Shown here: piece after piece, positions 9,201 to 18,823 of the stretch
How the letters are laid out: each line of letters opens with the position of its first letter
Position numbering within the stretch: position 1 is the stretch's first letter
Source: Streptomyces iconiensis
Lineage (GTDB): Bacteria; Actinomycetota; Actinomycetes; Streptomycetales; Streptomycetaceae
Length of the DNA: 64,000 bases
Assembly: GCF_028657195.3 (NCBI RefSeq)
Contig: NZ_JANCPR020000021.1
Span: forward strand, 62,001 to 126,000
Direction: 5' to 3'
Position numbers and translations under genes: made by a program
Notes under the pieces: model-generated
The model's database searches: none
Told to the model about the DNA's origin: nothing
The model's input: the letters and a program-made list of their open reading frames with translations, nothing else

Positions 9201-10988
9201 TCGGAGCTGGAGGAGGTGACCCGCACCCCCAACGGCGTCACGCCGAAGCCGTTGCCGTCCGCGTTGCTCGGCTCGCGGGTGCTGGTCGCCGCCGACGCGG
9301 ACCGGCTGGAGACCCTCACCGCCGTCTCCTCCGAACTGCGCCTTGGCATCGACGCGAACGGCTGCCGACGACTGCTCGACAGTGAGCGGCAGGACGCCGA
9401 GGACAAAGCGCGTCGCGAGGCCCGCAGGCAGGTGCGCGACACCGAGGACATCGTCGACAAGCTGCTCCTGCTGCTCGGCGCGGACACCTTGCGCGAGCGG
9501 CTCCCCGAGACCCTGCTCGACGCCGAGCGCACCGCCACCGGCGACGAGCTCTCCGACCGTCGACTCGCCGAACTCGCCTTCCACGTCCACGAAGAGGGCA
9601 TCCTTCAAGTCCACTGCCGCGATCTGCAGCAGCGCTACCCGGACGCCCCGGGCTCCTTCCACGGCTCCTCGACCGCCACCCGCTTCGTCTCCGAGCTCGG
9701 CTTCCCCGGCTCGTTCGCGGGCTTCCGCACCCCGACCCTGGAGTCGCGGATCGACGTCGACGGACCACGCGACTTCCCCCGCCTGCACGCCTACCAGGAG
9801 AAGCTGGCCGACAGCGTCTTCGCGATGCTCGACAGGCTCCAGCCGCAGAGGGCGATGCTGTCGCTGCCGACGGGGGCGGGGAAGACCCGCATCGCTTCCG
9901 AGGCCGTGATCCGCTGGATCAAGCAGGTCGGTGAACTGTCGGGACCGATCCTGTGGATCGGCCAAACCAGCGAGCTGTGCGAACAGGCCGTCCAGAGCTG
10001 GAAGTTCGTCTGGGAGAAGGCGGGTGCCGCCGGGCCGTTGGCGATCAGCCGGTTGTGGAGCGAGCGCGAGGCGGGCCCGGTGGACGACCGTCCCCACCTG
10101 GTCGTCGCCACCGATGCCAAACTGTCCGAGGAAACCTGCCTGGCCGACCCTTCGTACGAGTGGCTGCGGCAGGCCGCGCTGGTCATCGTCGACGAGGCGC
10201 ACGCGGCCACCGCGCCCAGCTACACCCGCATCCTCACACAGCTCGGGATCACCTCCCGTCAGACGGATCGGCACCTCCTCGGCCTCACCGCGACGCCCTT
10301 CCGAGCCCGCAGCGAGGAGGAGACACGCCGGCTGGTGGAGCGGTTCGGCGCACGACGCCTGGACGAGGGTGTCTTCACACGCGACGACCCCTACACCGAG
10401 CTGCGCGAACTCGGTGTTCTCGCCGACGTCGAACACAGGGTGATGCAGGGTGGCTCCATCACACTGAGCCACGAGGAGCTCGAACGGGCAGAGCAGATGC
10501 GGGTCCTCTCCCGCACCGCCGAGCTCAGGCTCGCCCAGGACCACGACCGCAGCACCCGCATCGTCGAGCAGATCGCGGCGATGCCGGAGGACTGGCCGGT
10601 GTTGGTGTTCGCCACCTCCGTCGACCACGCCAAGACACTCGCTGCCCAGCTGAAGGACCTCGGCGTCCGCGCGGCCTCGGTCGATGCGAGCACCTCGACG
10701 CAGGACCGTCAGTCCCGCGTCGAGGGCTTCCGCGCCGGCCGCATCCGGGTGCTCACGAACTTCGGCGTCCTCACCCAGGGCTTCGACGCCCCCGCCACCC
10801 GGGCCGTCGTCGTCGCCCGGCCCGTCTACAGCCCCAACGTCTACCAGCAGATGATCGGGCGCGGTCTGCGCGGTCCGCTCAACGGTGGCAAGGAGACCTG
10901 TCTGATCCTCGATGTCCGCGACAACATCGAGAACTACGATCACAGTCTCGCCTTCACCGAGTTCGAGCATCTCTGGAGCCGTCAGTGA
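6231..10988 (+). CDS. Sacsin-like HATPase fused to DEAD/DEAH helicase (1585 aa)
   Basis: The ATG at 6231 follows a GGAG with 5-nt spacing. Residues ~45-120 carry a GHKL ATPase with N-box LFELVQNGADEV and the glycine-rich GRFGVGVKSVL, as in sacsin N-terminal-like domains. The long middle is uncharacterised. From ~1190 there is an SF2 helicase: Walker A LPTGAGKTRIA (~1211), DEAH VIVDEAHAA (~1319), LTATPFRARS, and motif VI QMIGRGLRGP (~1540). Two unrelated ATP-driven modules in one chain suggest a machine that senses a substrate with the HATPase and remodels DNA with the helicase. It is the first gene of a four-gene unit; its TGA overlaps the GTG of the UvrD-like gene. Confidence 0.92.
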   Translation: MSDVTSSVIQKVRDMSETVLRVYAEDPGIVTENANSERRIVKGGYGDRQLFELVQNGADEVAAEPGGKVQAVLTDTHLYCANQGTPVTAEGAETILRMGVSKKRGGQIGRFGVGVKSVLVVTDVPQFFSTTGSFGFDRAWAMERIRTIPEVAAALGGDFEAPVLRMARALDEAAERTADPVLDELMREHTTVVRLPLLDGMADRLSEDMIGHTGNGRSLGREEFPTGFQLFSPHVGTVTLEDRRQRPVQRRVLTVTHDGNRHRVHEVRSQKAPEDSRWRVFRRSHEPSPAARKDAGELHDRIRLELAWAVPEFTVDEQSGLHQAQSRRGRMWTFFPTKYEMTLTGILNGAWKTNEDRQNLLDASAFNDEMLRVAAELVVDSLPQLAPAEDPAAYLPLLPGRTKAVEMLSWADECLTKTVWAAAARRPSLPDQDGVLQAPVDLNVHPSLGKDKSLARWLRMWHEYPGRPAEWLHPSAEATDLRSGKVEHILSAARKERASLTEWLEALVADGTPKSSAVALAIVADMVESNPKLGAEARTAKILLTEDIGMVPPAPGQIYLRSDEGGLRETLTYVHPELAADAEAQRALHVLGVREADAEGRFLSVLEAGFDGYGPREWELFWDRLHRAGSNRLGHRILQQIDDATSTLHVRTVAGRFVPVRDAMLPGAVVTAESDPTLAIDLTFHSDDGPFFRDLRLSDRPTSGHDVTEAYWFDDYREALRKMMARKPEFANRAPSLATIKAEGSPVGGPLHLLEQMSEEARARFLTELPTDALIDFWTVQIGNRATTRQQASSPIRWMLRKHGRVRTSQGIRPLAQAVGPQLAEYGTFLPVADLPAEKARKLHLATTLEELPQARWDELFEELVRSEDDAFVGSMYVLLTRRELDFPDGLTRCRVGDAWETREDAEIAVAADADQYRALRAENMPALLVGSAEDAELMIERWNMIPFGDVISVETRHVAGDEPVQVGELFPSLRKVAGNKISQYTVVRCSELEEVTRTPNGVTPKPLPSALLGSRVLVAADADRLETLTAVSSELRLGIDANGCRRLLDSERQDAEDKARREARRQVRDTEDIVDKLLLLLGADTLRERLPETLLDAERTATGDELSDRRLAELAFHVHEEGILQVHCRDLQQRYPDAPGSFHGSSTATRFVSELGFPGSFAGFRTPTLESRIDVDGPRDFPRLHAYQEKLADSVFAMLDRLQPQRAMLSLPTGAGKTRIASEAVIRWIKQVGELSGPILWIGQTSELCEQAVQSWKFVWEKAGAAGPLAISRLWSEREAGPVDDRPHLVVATDAKLSEETCLADPSYEWLRQAALVIVDEAHAATAPSYTRILTQLGITSRQTDRHLLGLTATPFRARSEEETRRLVERFGARRLDEGVFTRDDPYTELRELGVLADVEHRVMQGGSITLSHEELERAEQMRVLSRTAELRLAQDHDRSTRIVEQIAAMPEDWPVLVFATSVDHAKTLAAQLKDLGVRAASVDASTSTQDRQSRVEGFRAGRIRVLTNFGVLTQGFDAPATRAVVVARPVYSPNVYQQMIGRGLRGPLNGGKETCLILDVRDNIENYDHSLAFTEFEHLWSRQ

Positions 10989-12898
10989 ACGACCTCCGTC
11001 CCGCTGCACCGCCGCTCACCGAGGAACAGCGTGCCGTGGTCGAACAGCCCTGGGACGCCCGCCTGTTGGTCTCGGCCGGCGCGGGTTCCGGCAAGACGCA
11101 CACGGTGGTCCGGCGGTTGGACCACCTGGTCGGCGGCGACGATCCGGAGGAGTCCCTGGAAGCGGGTGAGATCCTGGTCCTCAGCTTCTCCAGGGCGGCA
11201 GTGCGCGACCTGACCGAGCGGATCGCTCGCCACGGCGAGCGGGCGAACCGTGTGCGGGCCCGCACATTCGACGCCTGGGCCCTCGACCTGCTGTTGCGCA
11301 CCTACCCCGACACGGACTGGCATGCCGAGTCCTTCGACGCCCGGATCGAGGCGGCGGTGAAGGCCGTCGAGGCAGGAGCCCTCGACGCGACCGAGGAGGG
11401 TCCACCGACGCACGTCGTGATCGACGAGGCGCAGGACCTGGTCGGGGAGCGCCGGAACCTGGTGGAGACGGTGCTGGACAAGTACCAGGATGAGCTGGGC
11501 TTCACCGTGGTCGGGGACGCCGCCCAAGGCATCTACGGCTTCCAGGTGGAACCTGACCTGCGGGAGCAGGAGAACGGCTGGTTCTTCGACTGGCTACGCA
11601 GTTCCTATCCGGACGACCTGAACGAGCTGTCCCTCACCGCGAATTTCCGAGCCCGCACGACCGAGGCGCGCGTCGCCTTGTCGCTCACCACCCGGGTGCA
11701 GCGGCTGGGCACGGACGATGCCGAGGCCGAGCGGCTGTTCCAGGCGCTCTCCGACCGGCTCGCCGACCTGCCCGGCTTCACCTCGCTCGACGACGAAGTG
11801 CTTCTCATGGCCGTGCGCGACAATCCGACGCCGACGGCGATCCTCAGCCGGGACAACAGGCAAGCCCTCATGGTCTCCGAGCGCCTGCGCGACCACGGCG
11901 TCCCGCACATCCTCAAGCGCAAGCTGGAGGATCGGTCCGCACCTGGCTGGATCGCGGACCTACTCGCCCGCACCGATGCGAGCACCCTGGCCAAGAAGCG
12001 TTTCGACACGCTTTTCTCCGAGCTCGACCCGCCTGCCGGCATCGACTCCGAAGAGGCGTGGCCAGTGTTGCTGCGGTACGCCCGCGCGGGGTCCGGCAGG
12101 GCGGAGCAGATCGACGTCGTCCGGGTGCGCGAACTGATCGCGACCAGGCGCTTCCCGGAGGAACTGGCACCCCTCGACACCGCCCCGCTCACCGTCTCGA
12201 CCGTCCACCGGGCCAAGGGCCTGGAATACGACCGCGTCATCCTCCTCGATCCACCGGCCTGGTCCGAGCTGCCGAAGAGGGTCAAGGACGAGGTCGACCC
12301 GGTGGCCGAGGTACGGGGGCTGTACGTGGCCATGACCCGGGCCCGTGACGACCTGCTGCACGTCCCCGGTCCCGAAATCCGGCAGTTGCGCACCCAGCGG
12401 CCCTCCGGTCGCTCGTACCTGGGCGGCTTCAAGTACTGGGAGCGCTACGGGCTGCAGCTGCGCGGGCGGGACGTCCGGCGGGACGTCCCGCCGGGCCACG
12501 GCGCGGACGCGGACCCGGCGAAAGTCCAGGAGTACCTGCGCGAGGCGGTCCGGCCCGGCGACCCGGTGACGCTGGTCGCCCCGCTGGCGTTGACCGAAGG
12601 GGACCGGCAGAGTCCGCGCTACCTGATCGTCCACGGGGACGAGGAACGGGTCGTGGGCGAGGTCTCGGAGACGTTCCGGTGCGAGCTGTACGCCGTGCTG
12701 AAGGTGAGCGCGACCTGGGAGATCCGCGACTGGCCCGAGCGGATCGAAGGCGGGCACGTGGACTGCGTCGAGGCAGTCGCCGGCGCCGCCTCCGTCGCCG
12801 CGGACGTAGGCGTGACGGGCAACGGCGTGTGGTCGGCGGTGCGCCTGGCAGGACTGGCTCGGTTCGCACGGGCCGAGAACGACGAGGAGCAGACGTGA
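10985..12898 (+). CDS. UvrD/Rep-type SF1 helicase
   Basis: 637 aa; GTG start at 10985 overlaps the upstream stop (GTGA). It is an SF1A helicase: Walker A SAGAGSGKTHTVVRRL (~30-45), motif II VIDEAQDL (~145-152), motif III-like GDAAQGIYGF, motif V/VI STVHRAKGLEYDRVILL (~405-421) and VAMTRARDDLL (~445). The C-terminal ~180 residues have no nuclease motif that I can see (no AddA/RecB-type active site). It presumably unwinds or translocates on DNA together with the HATPase-helicase and DrmA-like proteins with which it is co-translated. Confidence 0.92.
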   Translation: MNDLRPAAPPLTEEQRAVVEQPWDARLLVSAGAGSGKTHTVVRRLDHLVGGDDPEESLEAGEILVLSFSRAAVRDLTERIARHGERANRVRARTFDAWALDLLLRTYPDTDWHAESFDARIEAAVKAVEAGALDATEEGPPTHVVIDEAQDLVGERRNLVETVLDKYQDELGFTVVGDAAQGIYGFQVEPDLREQENGWFFDWLRSSYPDDLNELSLTANFRARTTEARVALSLTTRVQRLGTDDAEAERLFQALSDRLADLPGFTSLDDEVLLMAVRDNPTPTAILSRDNRQALMVSERLRDHGVPHILKRKLEDRSAPGWIADLLARTDASTLAKKRFDTLFSELDPPAGIDSEEAWPVLLRYARAGSGRAEQIDVVRVRELIATRRFPEELAPLDTAPLTVSTVHRAKGLEYDRVILLDPPAWSELPKRVKDEVDPVAEVRGLYVAMTRARDDLLHVPGPEIRQLRTQRPSGRSYLGGFKYWERYGLQLRGRDVRRDVPPGHGADADPAKVQEYLREAVRPGDPVTLVAPLALTEGDRQSPRYLIVHGDEERVVGEVSETFRCELYAVLKVSATWEIRDWPERIEGGHVDCVEAVAGAASVAADVGVTGNGVWSAVRLAGLARFARAENDEEQT

Positions 12899-15800
12899 AT
12901 ACGCAGAAGGGTCGGTACACCCGCCACTACGAGGTGCGAGACGAGCTGGTGGATCGGCTGCGTCGCGAACTCCTCGGCCCGGACGGACCGGGGCACCCCG
13001 ACGGCGAGGAGATTCTGACCGAGGACGCGCCCGTCACCCGATACCCCACTGGTGTGCTGTTCCCGCGCCCTGCCGCGAGCAGGAGCGGCACGTTGCCGGA
13101 CGGTGAGCCCGACCCGCAGGTTGACGACAACGTCGCCGAGCTACGTGGAAAAGCGGCGGACGACAATCCGGAAGATGCGCCCTCGTCGGCGGCGGGGCAA
13201 CGCCGACCGTCCACCATGGGCGTCACCTTCGCCGTGGACCCGGCGCTGGCCTCCCGCATCGTAGTCATCGCGCGCGGCGCCCGTTACGAGCCGACTGACG
13301 CCGGGGGGCGCCGCGTCGCGGCCGGTCGTGCCGAGGCCCGCACGACGGAGGCGCAGGTCGAGCATTGGCGACGGCACGAGCTCGATCTTGCCCCCGTCGA
13401 GGTCGACACCACCAAGCCCGACCCGAAGACAAGGACCGACCTGGCCGATGGGTTGGAGCTGGATGTACGGGTCCGCCGCGCGAGCCCGGAGACCGGAACC
13501 GTCACCATCACCGCGACGCTCGTCAACACCCGCACTGTCGACGAGCGCGATCTGGCCGATGCCCACGCCGTCTTCCAAGCCGGACTGACGGTGCGCGCGG
13601 TCGACGACGCGAGTTGCTTCGTCGAACGCCCGGCTGTCCACGGCGCGGACGATCCGGACGTGCGCACCAACCGCCTTCTCTACCGCCACGTCCCGACCTT
13701 CGCCGTGGGCCACGGCTGCGCGGCCGAGTGGGACTGGCAGCCTCCGCAGATCGGCCTCGCAGACGTGGAGGGCGCGGCCGTCGACGAGATCCGCACCGAG
13801 TTCGTGCCGAGCCACGAGGTGCTTCTGACAGAGTCCAACCCGAACATCGACGCCTCGGCACTTGGCATGATCGGCTTGGCGCACGGCTCGGAAGCCGACG
13901 TGGTGGACGCGCTGTCCCGGTTGGTGGACGGCTACGAGCACTGGATCACGGACCGCCGGAACGACGCCAAAGCCCTGGAAAGCACCGTCCACGGCCGAGC
14001 CGCCCACGCGCGAATCGAGGACTGCGACGAAGTCCTGAAGCGCATGCGCGCAGGCATCGCGCTGCTGGCCGAGAAGCCGGACGTGCTGCGCGCGTTCCAA
14101 TTGGCCAACGAGGCGATGGCCGCCCAGCGCGCCCGTAGCGCCTGGATCAAGGACGATCGAGGGGGCGAACCGAATCTGGCGGAAGCCCGGTGGCGTCCGT
14201 TCCAGATCGCCTTCGTGCTGCTCTGTCTCGCCGGGATCGACGACCCCGAGCACCCGGACCGGTCGGTCTCCGACCTGTTGTGGTTCCCCACTGGCGGTGG
14301 CAAGACCGAGGCGTACCTCGGGCTGATCGCCTTCACCACGTTCCTGCGCCGACTCCGTCTGGGCCAGCGCGGTGGCGGCGTCGCCGTCCTCATGCGCTAC
14401 ACCCTGCGGCTGCTCACCCTCCAGCAGTTCGAACGCGCCGCGATCCTGATCTGCGCCATGGAGGAGCTGCGTCGACGCAACCCGGACGCGCTCGGCACGG
14501 AGGAGATCTCCATCGGCATGTGGGTGGGCAAATCGGCGACGCCCAACACCCTCGAAACGGCGAAGAGTCGACTCCGCAAGACATCCGGCGGGCAGATCCT
14601 CCAAACGGAGAACCCCGTCCAACTGGCGCGCTGCCCCTGGTGTGGCACCGGTCTGGACCACCACGCCTACGAGGTCGACGAGACGGCCGTGCGCATGAAC
14701 ATCCACTGCCCGAACGCCTCCTGCGACTTCCGCGACGGACTGCCAGTGCACGTGGTCGACGACGCCGTCTACGCTGCCCGTCCCACCCTCGTCATCGCCA
14801 CCGTCGACAAGTTCGCCTCCATGCCGTGGCGCCCGAGGACCGCCGCTCTGTTCAACCGGGACCGGCAGGACGGCACCCCACCCCCCGAGCTGATCGTCCA
14901 GGACGAGCTGCACCTGATCTCCGGCCCGCTCGGCACGCTGACCGGCCTGTACGAGACCGCGGTGGACGCTCTCGCCGACCGTCCCAAGGTGATCGCTTCG
15001 ACCGCGACCATCCGCCGCGCCGCGGACCAGGGCCGCAGGCTCTTCGACCGCTCCGTACAACAGTTTCCGCCGGCGGGCCTGGACGGCCGCGACTCCTGGT
15101 TCGCCGTCGAGACCTCGCGCGAGCTCAAGGCCGCCCGCCGCTACGTCGGTCTGTTCGCCCCCGGCACCAGCCAGGCCGTACTCCTCATCCGCACCTACGC
15201 GGCCCTGCTGCATCAGGCGATGCGAGCGGACTGCCCGGACGACGTGCGGGACGCGTATTGGACGCTGGTGGGCTTCTTCAACAGCCTCCGGCTGCTCTCG
15301 GCCGCCGAGCTCCAGGTCCACGACGACGTCGTAGGCCAGCTCAAGGTGCTCGCCCGAGCCGACGACTGCGAACCGCGCGACAGCAGCGGCTACGCCGAGC
15401 TCACCAGCCGGGTCGACGCCAGCGACATCCCACGCCTCCTCAAGCAGATCGAGAAGAGCCTGCCGCACTCGGACACCGTCGACGTCCTCCTCGCGACCAA
15501 CATGATCGCGGTCGGTGTGGACATCGACCGGCTCGGGCTCATGGCCGTCATGGGCCAGCCGCAGACCACAGCCGAGTACATCCAGGCCACCAGCCGTGTC
15601 GGCCGCCAGTGGCCCGGCTTGGTCGCCGTCATGCTCAACGCCGCCCGCTCCCGGGACCGGTCGCACTACGAGAACTTCACCCACTTCCACTCGGCCCTCT
15701 ATCGCGAGGTCGAGTCGACGTCCGTCACACCGTTCTCCGCTCGGGCTCGCGACCGCGGTTTGCACGCCGTCGTCGTCGCGCTGACCCGCCTGACGATCAA

Positions 15801-16197
15801 GGAGGCGGCGGACAACACGGCAGCCGGTCGGATCGACCGCTTCGTCCACCGCATTCGCACCGAGGTGAAGCCGTTGATCACGGCCCGAGTGCACAACGTG
15901 GGGTGTGAGGAAGAGAAGGCCACCGACCTCGCCGTCGAGGACTTCCTCGATTGGTGGGAGGAGGAGGCGGAGCTCTACCCCAACCTCACGTACGAGCCGC
16001 AGCGCGGACGCCCCGGCCGGTCCCTGCTCGCCCCCTTCGACGACCGCGCCGAGGGCTCCGAGGCGTGGGAAACCTTGTGGAGTCTGCGCGACGTCGACGC
16101 CGAGTCGAAGCTCTTCCTGGAATCGCACACCACTACGCCCGTGGGCAGCGCGAACACGACCACCACCGATGCGACCGAACCGGAGGCATCCGCATGA
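12895..16197 (+). CDS. drmA: DrmA-like DISARM helicase
   Basis: 1100 aa; GTG at 12895 overlaps the upstream TGA. Features typical of DISARM DrmA: a long N-terminal region, Walker A WFPTGGGKTEAYLG (~463-476), a zinc-ribbon-like insert CPWCGTG and CPNASC (~579-605), Walker B variant QDELHLISGPLG (~671), STATI motif III, and a C-terminal lobe ATNMIAVGVDIDRLGLM with ATSRVGRQWPG (~900). In characterised DISARM, DrmA with DrmB binds DNA and blocks incoming phage DNA. The adjacent drmB homologue, coupled by ATGA, strongly supports the call. The symbol reflects homology, not proven membership of a canonical DISARM system. Confidence 0.88.
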   Translation: MNTQKGRYTRHYEVRDELVDRLRRELLGPDGPGHPDGEEILTEDAPVTRYPTGVLFPRPAASRSGTLPDGEPDPQVDDNVAELRGKAADDNPEDAPSSAAGQRRPSTMGVTFAVDPALASRIVVIARGARYEPTDAGGRRVAAGRAEARTTEAQVEHWRRHELDLAPVEVDTTKPDPKTRTDLADGLELDVRVRRASPETGTVTITATLVNTRTVDERDLADAHAVFQAGLTVRAVDDASCFVERPAVHGADDPDVRTNRLLYRHVPTFAVGHGCAAEWDWQPPQIGLADVEGAAVDEIRTEFVPSHEVLLTESNPNIDASALGMIGLAHGSEADVVDALSRLVDGYEHWITDRRNDAKALESTVHGRAAHARIEDCDEVLKRMRAGIALLAEKPDVLRAFQLANEAMAAQRARSAWIKDDRGGEPNLAEARWRPFQIAFVLLCLAGIDDPEHPDRSVSDLLWFPTGGGKTEAYLGLIAFTTFLRRLRLGQRGGGVAVLMRYTLRLLTLQQFERAAILICAMEELRRRNPDALGTEEISIGMWVGKSATPNTLETAKSRLRKTSGGQILQTENPVQLARCPWCGTGLDHHAYEVDETAVRMNIHCPNASCDFRDGLPVHVVDDAVYAARPTLVIATVDKFASMPWRPRTAALFNRDRQDGTPPPELIVQDELHLISGPLGTLTGLYETAVDALADRPKVIASTATIRRAADQGRRLFDRSVQQFPPAGLDGRDSWFAVETSRELKAARRYVGLFAPGTSQAVLLIRTYAALLHQAMRADCPDDVRDAYWTLVGFFNSLRLLSAAELQVHDDVVGQLKVLARADDCEPRDSSGYAELTSRVDASDIPRLLKQIEKSLPHSDTVDVLLATNMIAVGVDIDRLGLMAVMGQPQTTAEYIQATSRVGRQWPGLVAVMLNAARSRDRSHYENFTHFHSALYREVESTSVTPFSARARDRGLHAVVVALTRLTIKEAADNTAAGRIDRFVHRIRTEVKPLITARVHNVGCEEEKATDLAVEDFLDWWEEEAELYPNLTYEPQRGRPGRSLLAPFDDRAEGSEAWETLWSLRDVDAESKLFLESHTTTPVGSANTTTTDATEPEASA

Positions 16198-18065
16198 CTC
16201 CGCCGTCCCGCCGCCGTCGGCGCACGGGCTCCGACCTGGGCAGCGCCACCCCACGCCGCACCCACCCGGTCAAGGGCGCAATGCGCCGCTCTCAGATGAT
16301 CACTACGTACGGGGTCGGCGGTCTCGTAGCCGTCGACAACGAGTCCTTCATCGTCTCCGGCCTCGACAACGCCGACCGGGCTTGGGCGCGCGACGAGGCC
16401 CCGCCGGTCCGGGAGCCACGCCTCGCCACTCTGCTCGGGGTCACCCATTTCCGTCTGCCGCCCGCCTCCGGCGACGGCAGCGAGGACGGCATCCGGGTCA
16501 AGCGGTTCCCCTGGTGGCAGTCGTGCTCCAAGTGCGAACTCCTCGCGCCGTACAAGGACTTCAACAGCCCATCGGGAAAGAGCGTCTGTCCCACTTGTGC
16601 GGACAACCCACTCACCCCGTCCCGCTTCGTGATGGCCTGCGAGCAGGGGCACATCGAGGACTTTCCGTACTGGAAATGGCTGCACCGCAAAGATCGTGGG
16701 CGAGGCACGAGCAGCGGAAGGTGCGGCGGCACCATGCGGCTGCGCTCCACAGGCACCACCACCTCACTCCGCTCCGTCGTGCTGTCGTGCAGTTGCGGCG
16801 TACCGGACGTCTCCATGGAGGGCGCTTTTCGGCAACGTGCCCTTGCCGACCTCGGCATCACCTGCTCCGGCCGCCGCCCGTGGCTGGAGGCGGCTCCGGC
16901 GGAGCACTGCACCAAACCGCCTCGCATCCTTCAACGTGGTTCGTCCTCGGTGTGGCAGCCGGTGCTGAGCTCCGCGTTGTCCATCCCCCCGTGGAGCAGG
17001 AACGACGAGTTGGCGCAGGTCGTGCTCGCCCACCGGGAGAACCTGCTCCACTTCGAGGATCATCCCGAGCAGCTCGCTGCCGCACTCCGGATGTTGCTGA
17101 AGTGCACCGAGGTCGATGTGGCCACGGCGCAGAAGCTGCTGCAAGGCAACGTCCCGAAGCAGGAAACCCCCTTGGAGGAAGGGACACACCTGATCCGCCG
17201 AGAGGAGTACGCAAGCCTCACCGACGGCAACGCCGTCGACGTGGAACAGCAGGACCACAGCGAGGACTTCGTCTGCGTCCCGCCCGGCGCCGACGCCGGA
17301 CTCCTCGCACCGTTCGGCCTCATGGACCCGATGTTGGTCAAGCGCCTCCGCGAGGTGCGGGCTCTGACGTCGTTCACACGTATCGTCGACGCGGAGGCGG
17401 CCGGACCCACCCATCACGCCCGGCTCTCTCGTGAGCGCAAGAGCTGGTTGCCCGCCATGGAGGTACGCGGCGAGGGCATCTTCCTACGGCTGCACGAGGA
17501 CCGCCTGCACCGCTGGGAGCAAGACCCGGCGGTCCGCACCCGCATCGATCAACTGCACACCAACCACACGGAGCATCTGCGCGAGTACCACTCGGGCGAC
17601 GGCCCTCCGCGCGTCTCCCCGGCCTCCCCTCGTTACGTGCTGTTGCACACCCTCGCCCACATCCTCATCGAGGAATGGAGCCATGAGGCGGGTTACCCCT
17701 CAGCAGCCCTGCGTGAGCGCCTCTATTGCGACGACGAGATGGCGGGCCTGCTCGTCTACACCGCCACCAGCGATTCGGCCGGCAGCCTCGGCGGCCTGGT
17801 CGCCCAGGGTGAGCCGAAACAGTTGCTCTCTTCACTGGAATCGGCGCTGCGGCGAGCCTCTTGGTGCTCGGCGGACCCACTGTGCGTCGAGTCACGGAAC
17901 ACAGGCGTCGGTGGTACCAACCACGTGGCCTGCCACGCCTGCCTGATGCTTGCCGAGACGAGCTGCGAGAACAACAACATCCTGCTCGACCGCGCCTTGC
18001 TGCTCGGATCCCCTGAAGAACCACATCTGGGGTTCTTCGCCGGAGTTTTGGGCCTGACCACCTGA
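16194..18065 (+). CDS. drmB: DrmB-like DUF1998 protein
   Basis: 623 aa; ATG at 16194 overlaps the drmA stop (ATGA). The N-terminus has the RRSQMITTYGVGGLVAV start typical of DrmB, followed by CSKC and CPTCAD zinc-binding pairs (~111-135) and a CEQGH motif. The DUF1998 region includes YVLLHTLAHILIEEW (~482-496), and the C-terminus has further clustered Cys (CHACLMLAETSC). It is known to partner DrmA in DISARM. It is the last gene of the coupled rightward operon, with a strong hairpin 4 nt after its stop. Confidence 0.88.
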   Translation: MTPPSRRRRRTGSDLGSATPRRTHPVKGAMRRSQMITTYGVGGLVAVDNESFIVSGLDNADRAWARDEAPPVREPRLATLLGVTHFRLPPASGDGSEDGIRVKRFPWWQSCSKCELLAPYKDFNSPSGKSVCPTCADNPLTPSRFVMACEQGHIEDFPYWKWLHRKDRGRGTSSGRCGGTMRLRSTGTTTSLRSVVLSCSCGVPDVSMEGAFRQRALADLGITCSGRRPWLEAAPAEHCTKPPRILQRGSSSVWQPVLSSALSIPPWSRNDELAQVVLAHRENLLHFEDHPEQLAAALRMLLKCTEVDVATAQKLLQGNVPKQETPLEEGTHLIRREEYASLTDGNAVDVEQQDHSEDFVCVPPGADAGLLAPFGLMDPMLVKRLREVRALTSFTRIVDAEAAGPTHHARLSRERKSWLPAMEVRGEGIFLRLHEDRLHRWEQDPAVRTRIDQLHTNHTEHLREYHSGDGPPRVSPASPRYVLLHTLAHILIEEWSHEAGYPSAALRERLYCDDEMAGLLVYTATSDSAGSLGGLVAQGEPKQLLSSLESALRRASWCSADPLCVESRNTGVGGTNHVACHACLMLAETSCENNNILLDRALLLGSPEEPHLGFFAGVLGLTT

Positions 18066-18068
18066 CGT

Positions 18069-18108
18069 GCGCATCACCTCCCGTCGGTGCCGGCAGGAGG
18101 TGATGCGC
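18069..18108 (+). terminator. Terminator after drmB
   Basis: A perfect 13-bp stem: GCGCATCACCTCC (18069-18081) pairs with GGAGGTGATGCGC (18096-18108) around a 14-nt loop, starting 4 nt after the drmB stop. It closes the rightward operon, so the vsr/dcm cassette beyond it is transcribed separately. Confidence 0.8.
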
Positions 18109-18322
18109 GGTAACTGCGCCCCGCCATGGCTCCAGCCGTTCCACGGATAGGTGTCCGTGCGACGCATCGGCGATGGGCGCTACGGCCGGTCGGCGAGTCG
18201 TCGGCCCGAAGTGCTCGATGATAGGCACACGGAGATCGATGCCTGCCGACTCCCTCGCATTCTCCCTGGGAGAGGAGGATGGTCCGACGGGCCCGAGGAC
18301 CTTACCGGAGCCTCACGAAACG

Positions 18323-18761
18323 ATGGCGCTGAGCGGCCTGAAGACCACCGAGGCAACTGGCACCCGTATGAGCCGGCAGAGGAGCCGCGACACTGTGATC
18401 GAGATGACTCCGCGCCGAGCGCTGCACACGGCCGCATTACGGTACCGGGTACACGGAAGACCCGTCGCCGGTGTGCGACGCGAGGCCGATCTCGTCTTCG
18501 ACCCGGGCACGCGTCACGGTGTTCGTCGACGGCCGTTTCTGGTACGGGTGTCCCGAGCACGCCACCTTGCCCAAGAACAATGCGGACTTCTGGCGCGCGA
18601 AGATCGTGAAGAACCGTGCACGCGACCGCGACACGGATGCCCGCCTCGCAGAGGCCGGGTGGCTGTCAGCGCGCGTGTGGGAGCACGAATCCACCGAGGT
18701 GGCCACGGGCCGAGTGAAGAAGATCGTGCAGCAACGTCGATCGAAACAGAACGGACGGTGA
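18323..18761 (+). pseudogene. vsr: vsr (very short patch repair endonuclease), frameshifted
   Basis: The first part reads in one frame (MSRQRSRDTVIEMTPRRALH through VAGVRREADLVFDPGTR). The catalytic half continues in another frame (ARVTVFVDGRFWYGCPEHATL through GWLSARVWEHE). Together they give a full-length Vsr, with the frame changing near 18510. The nickase residues (Asp of FVDG, CPEH) are intact, so a single indel separates it from a functional gene. It is either a recent pseudogene or a sequencing error. Vsr normally nicks T:G mismatches produced by deamination of 5-methylcytosine, fitting the convergent dcm next door. The start could be the ATG at 18323 or at 18368. Confidence 0.75.
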
Positions 18762-18823
18762 GAGCTCGGGCCGGTGCCGCCGTGGGAGGCGACTGCCGAC
18801 ACTCCAGGGCCGCCTCGCAGCCG

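Noticed and set aside
12895..18065. Calling the locus a canonical class 1 or class 2 DISARM system
   Set aside because: drmA and drmB are present, but no drmC (PLD), drmD, drmE or N6-adenine drmMI was found in the window.
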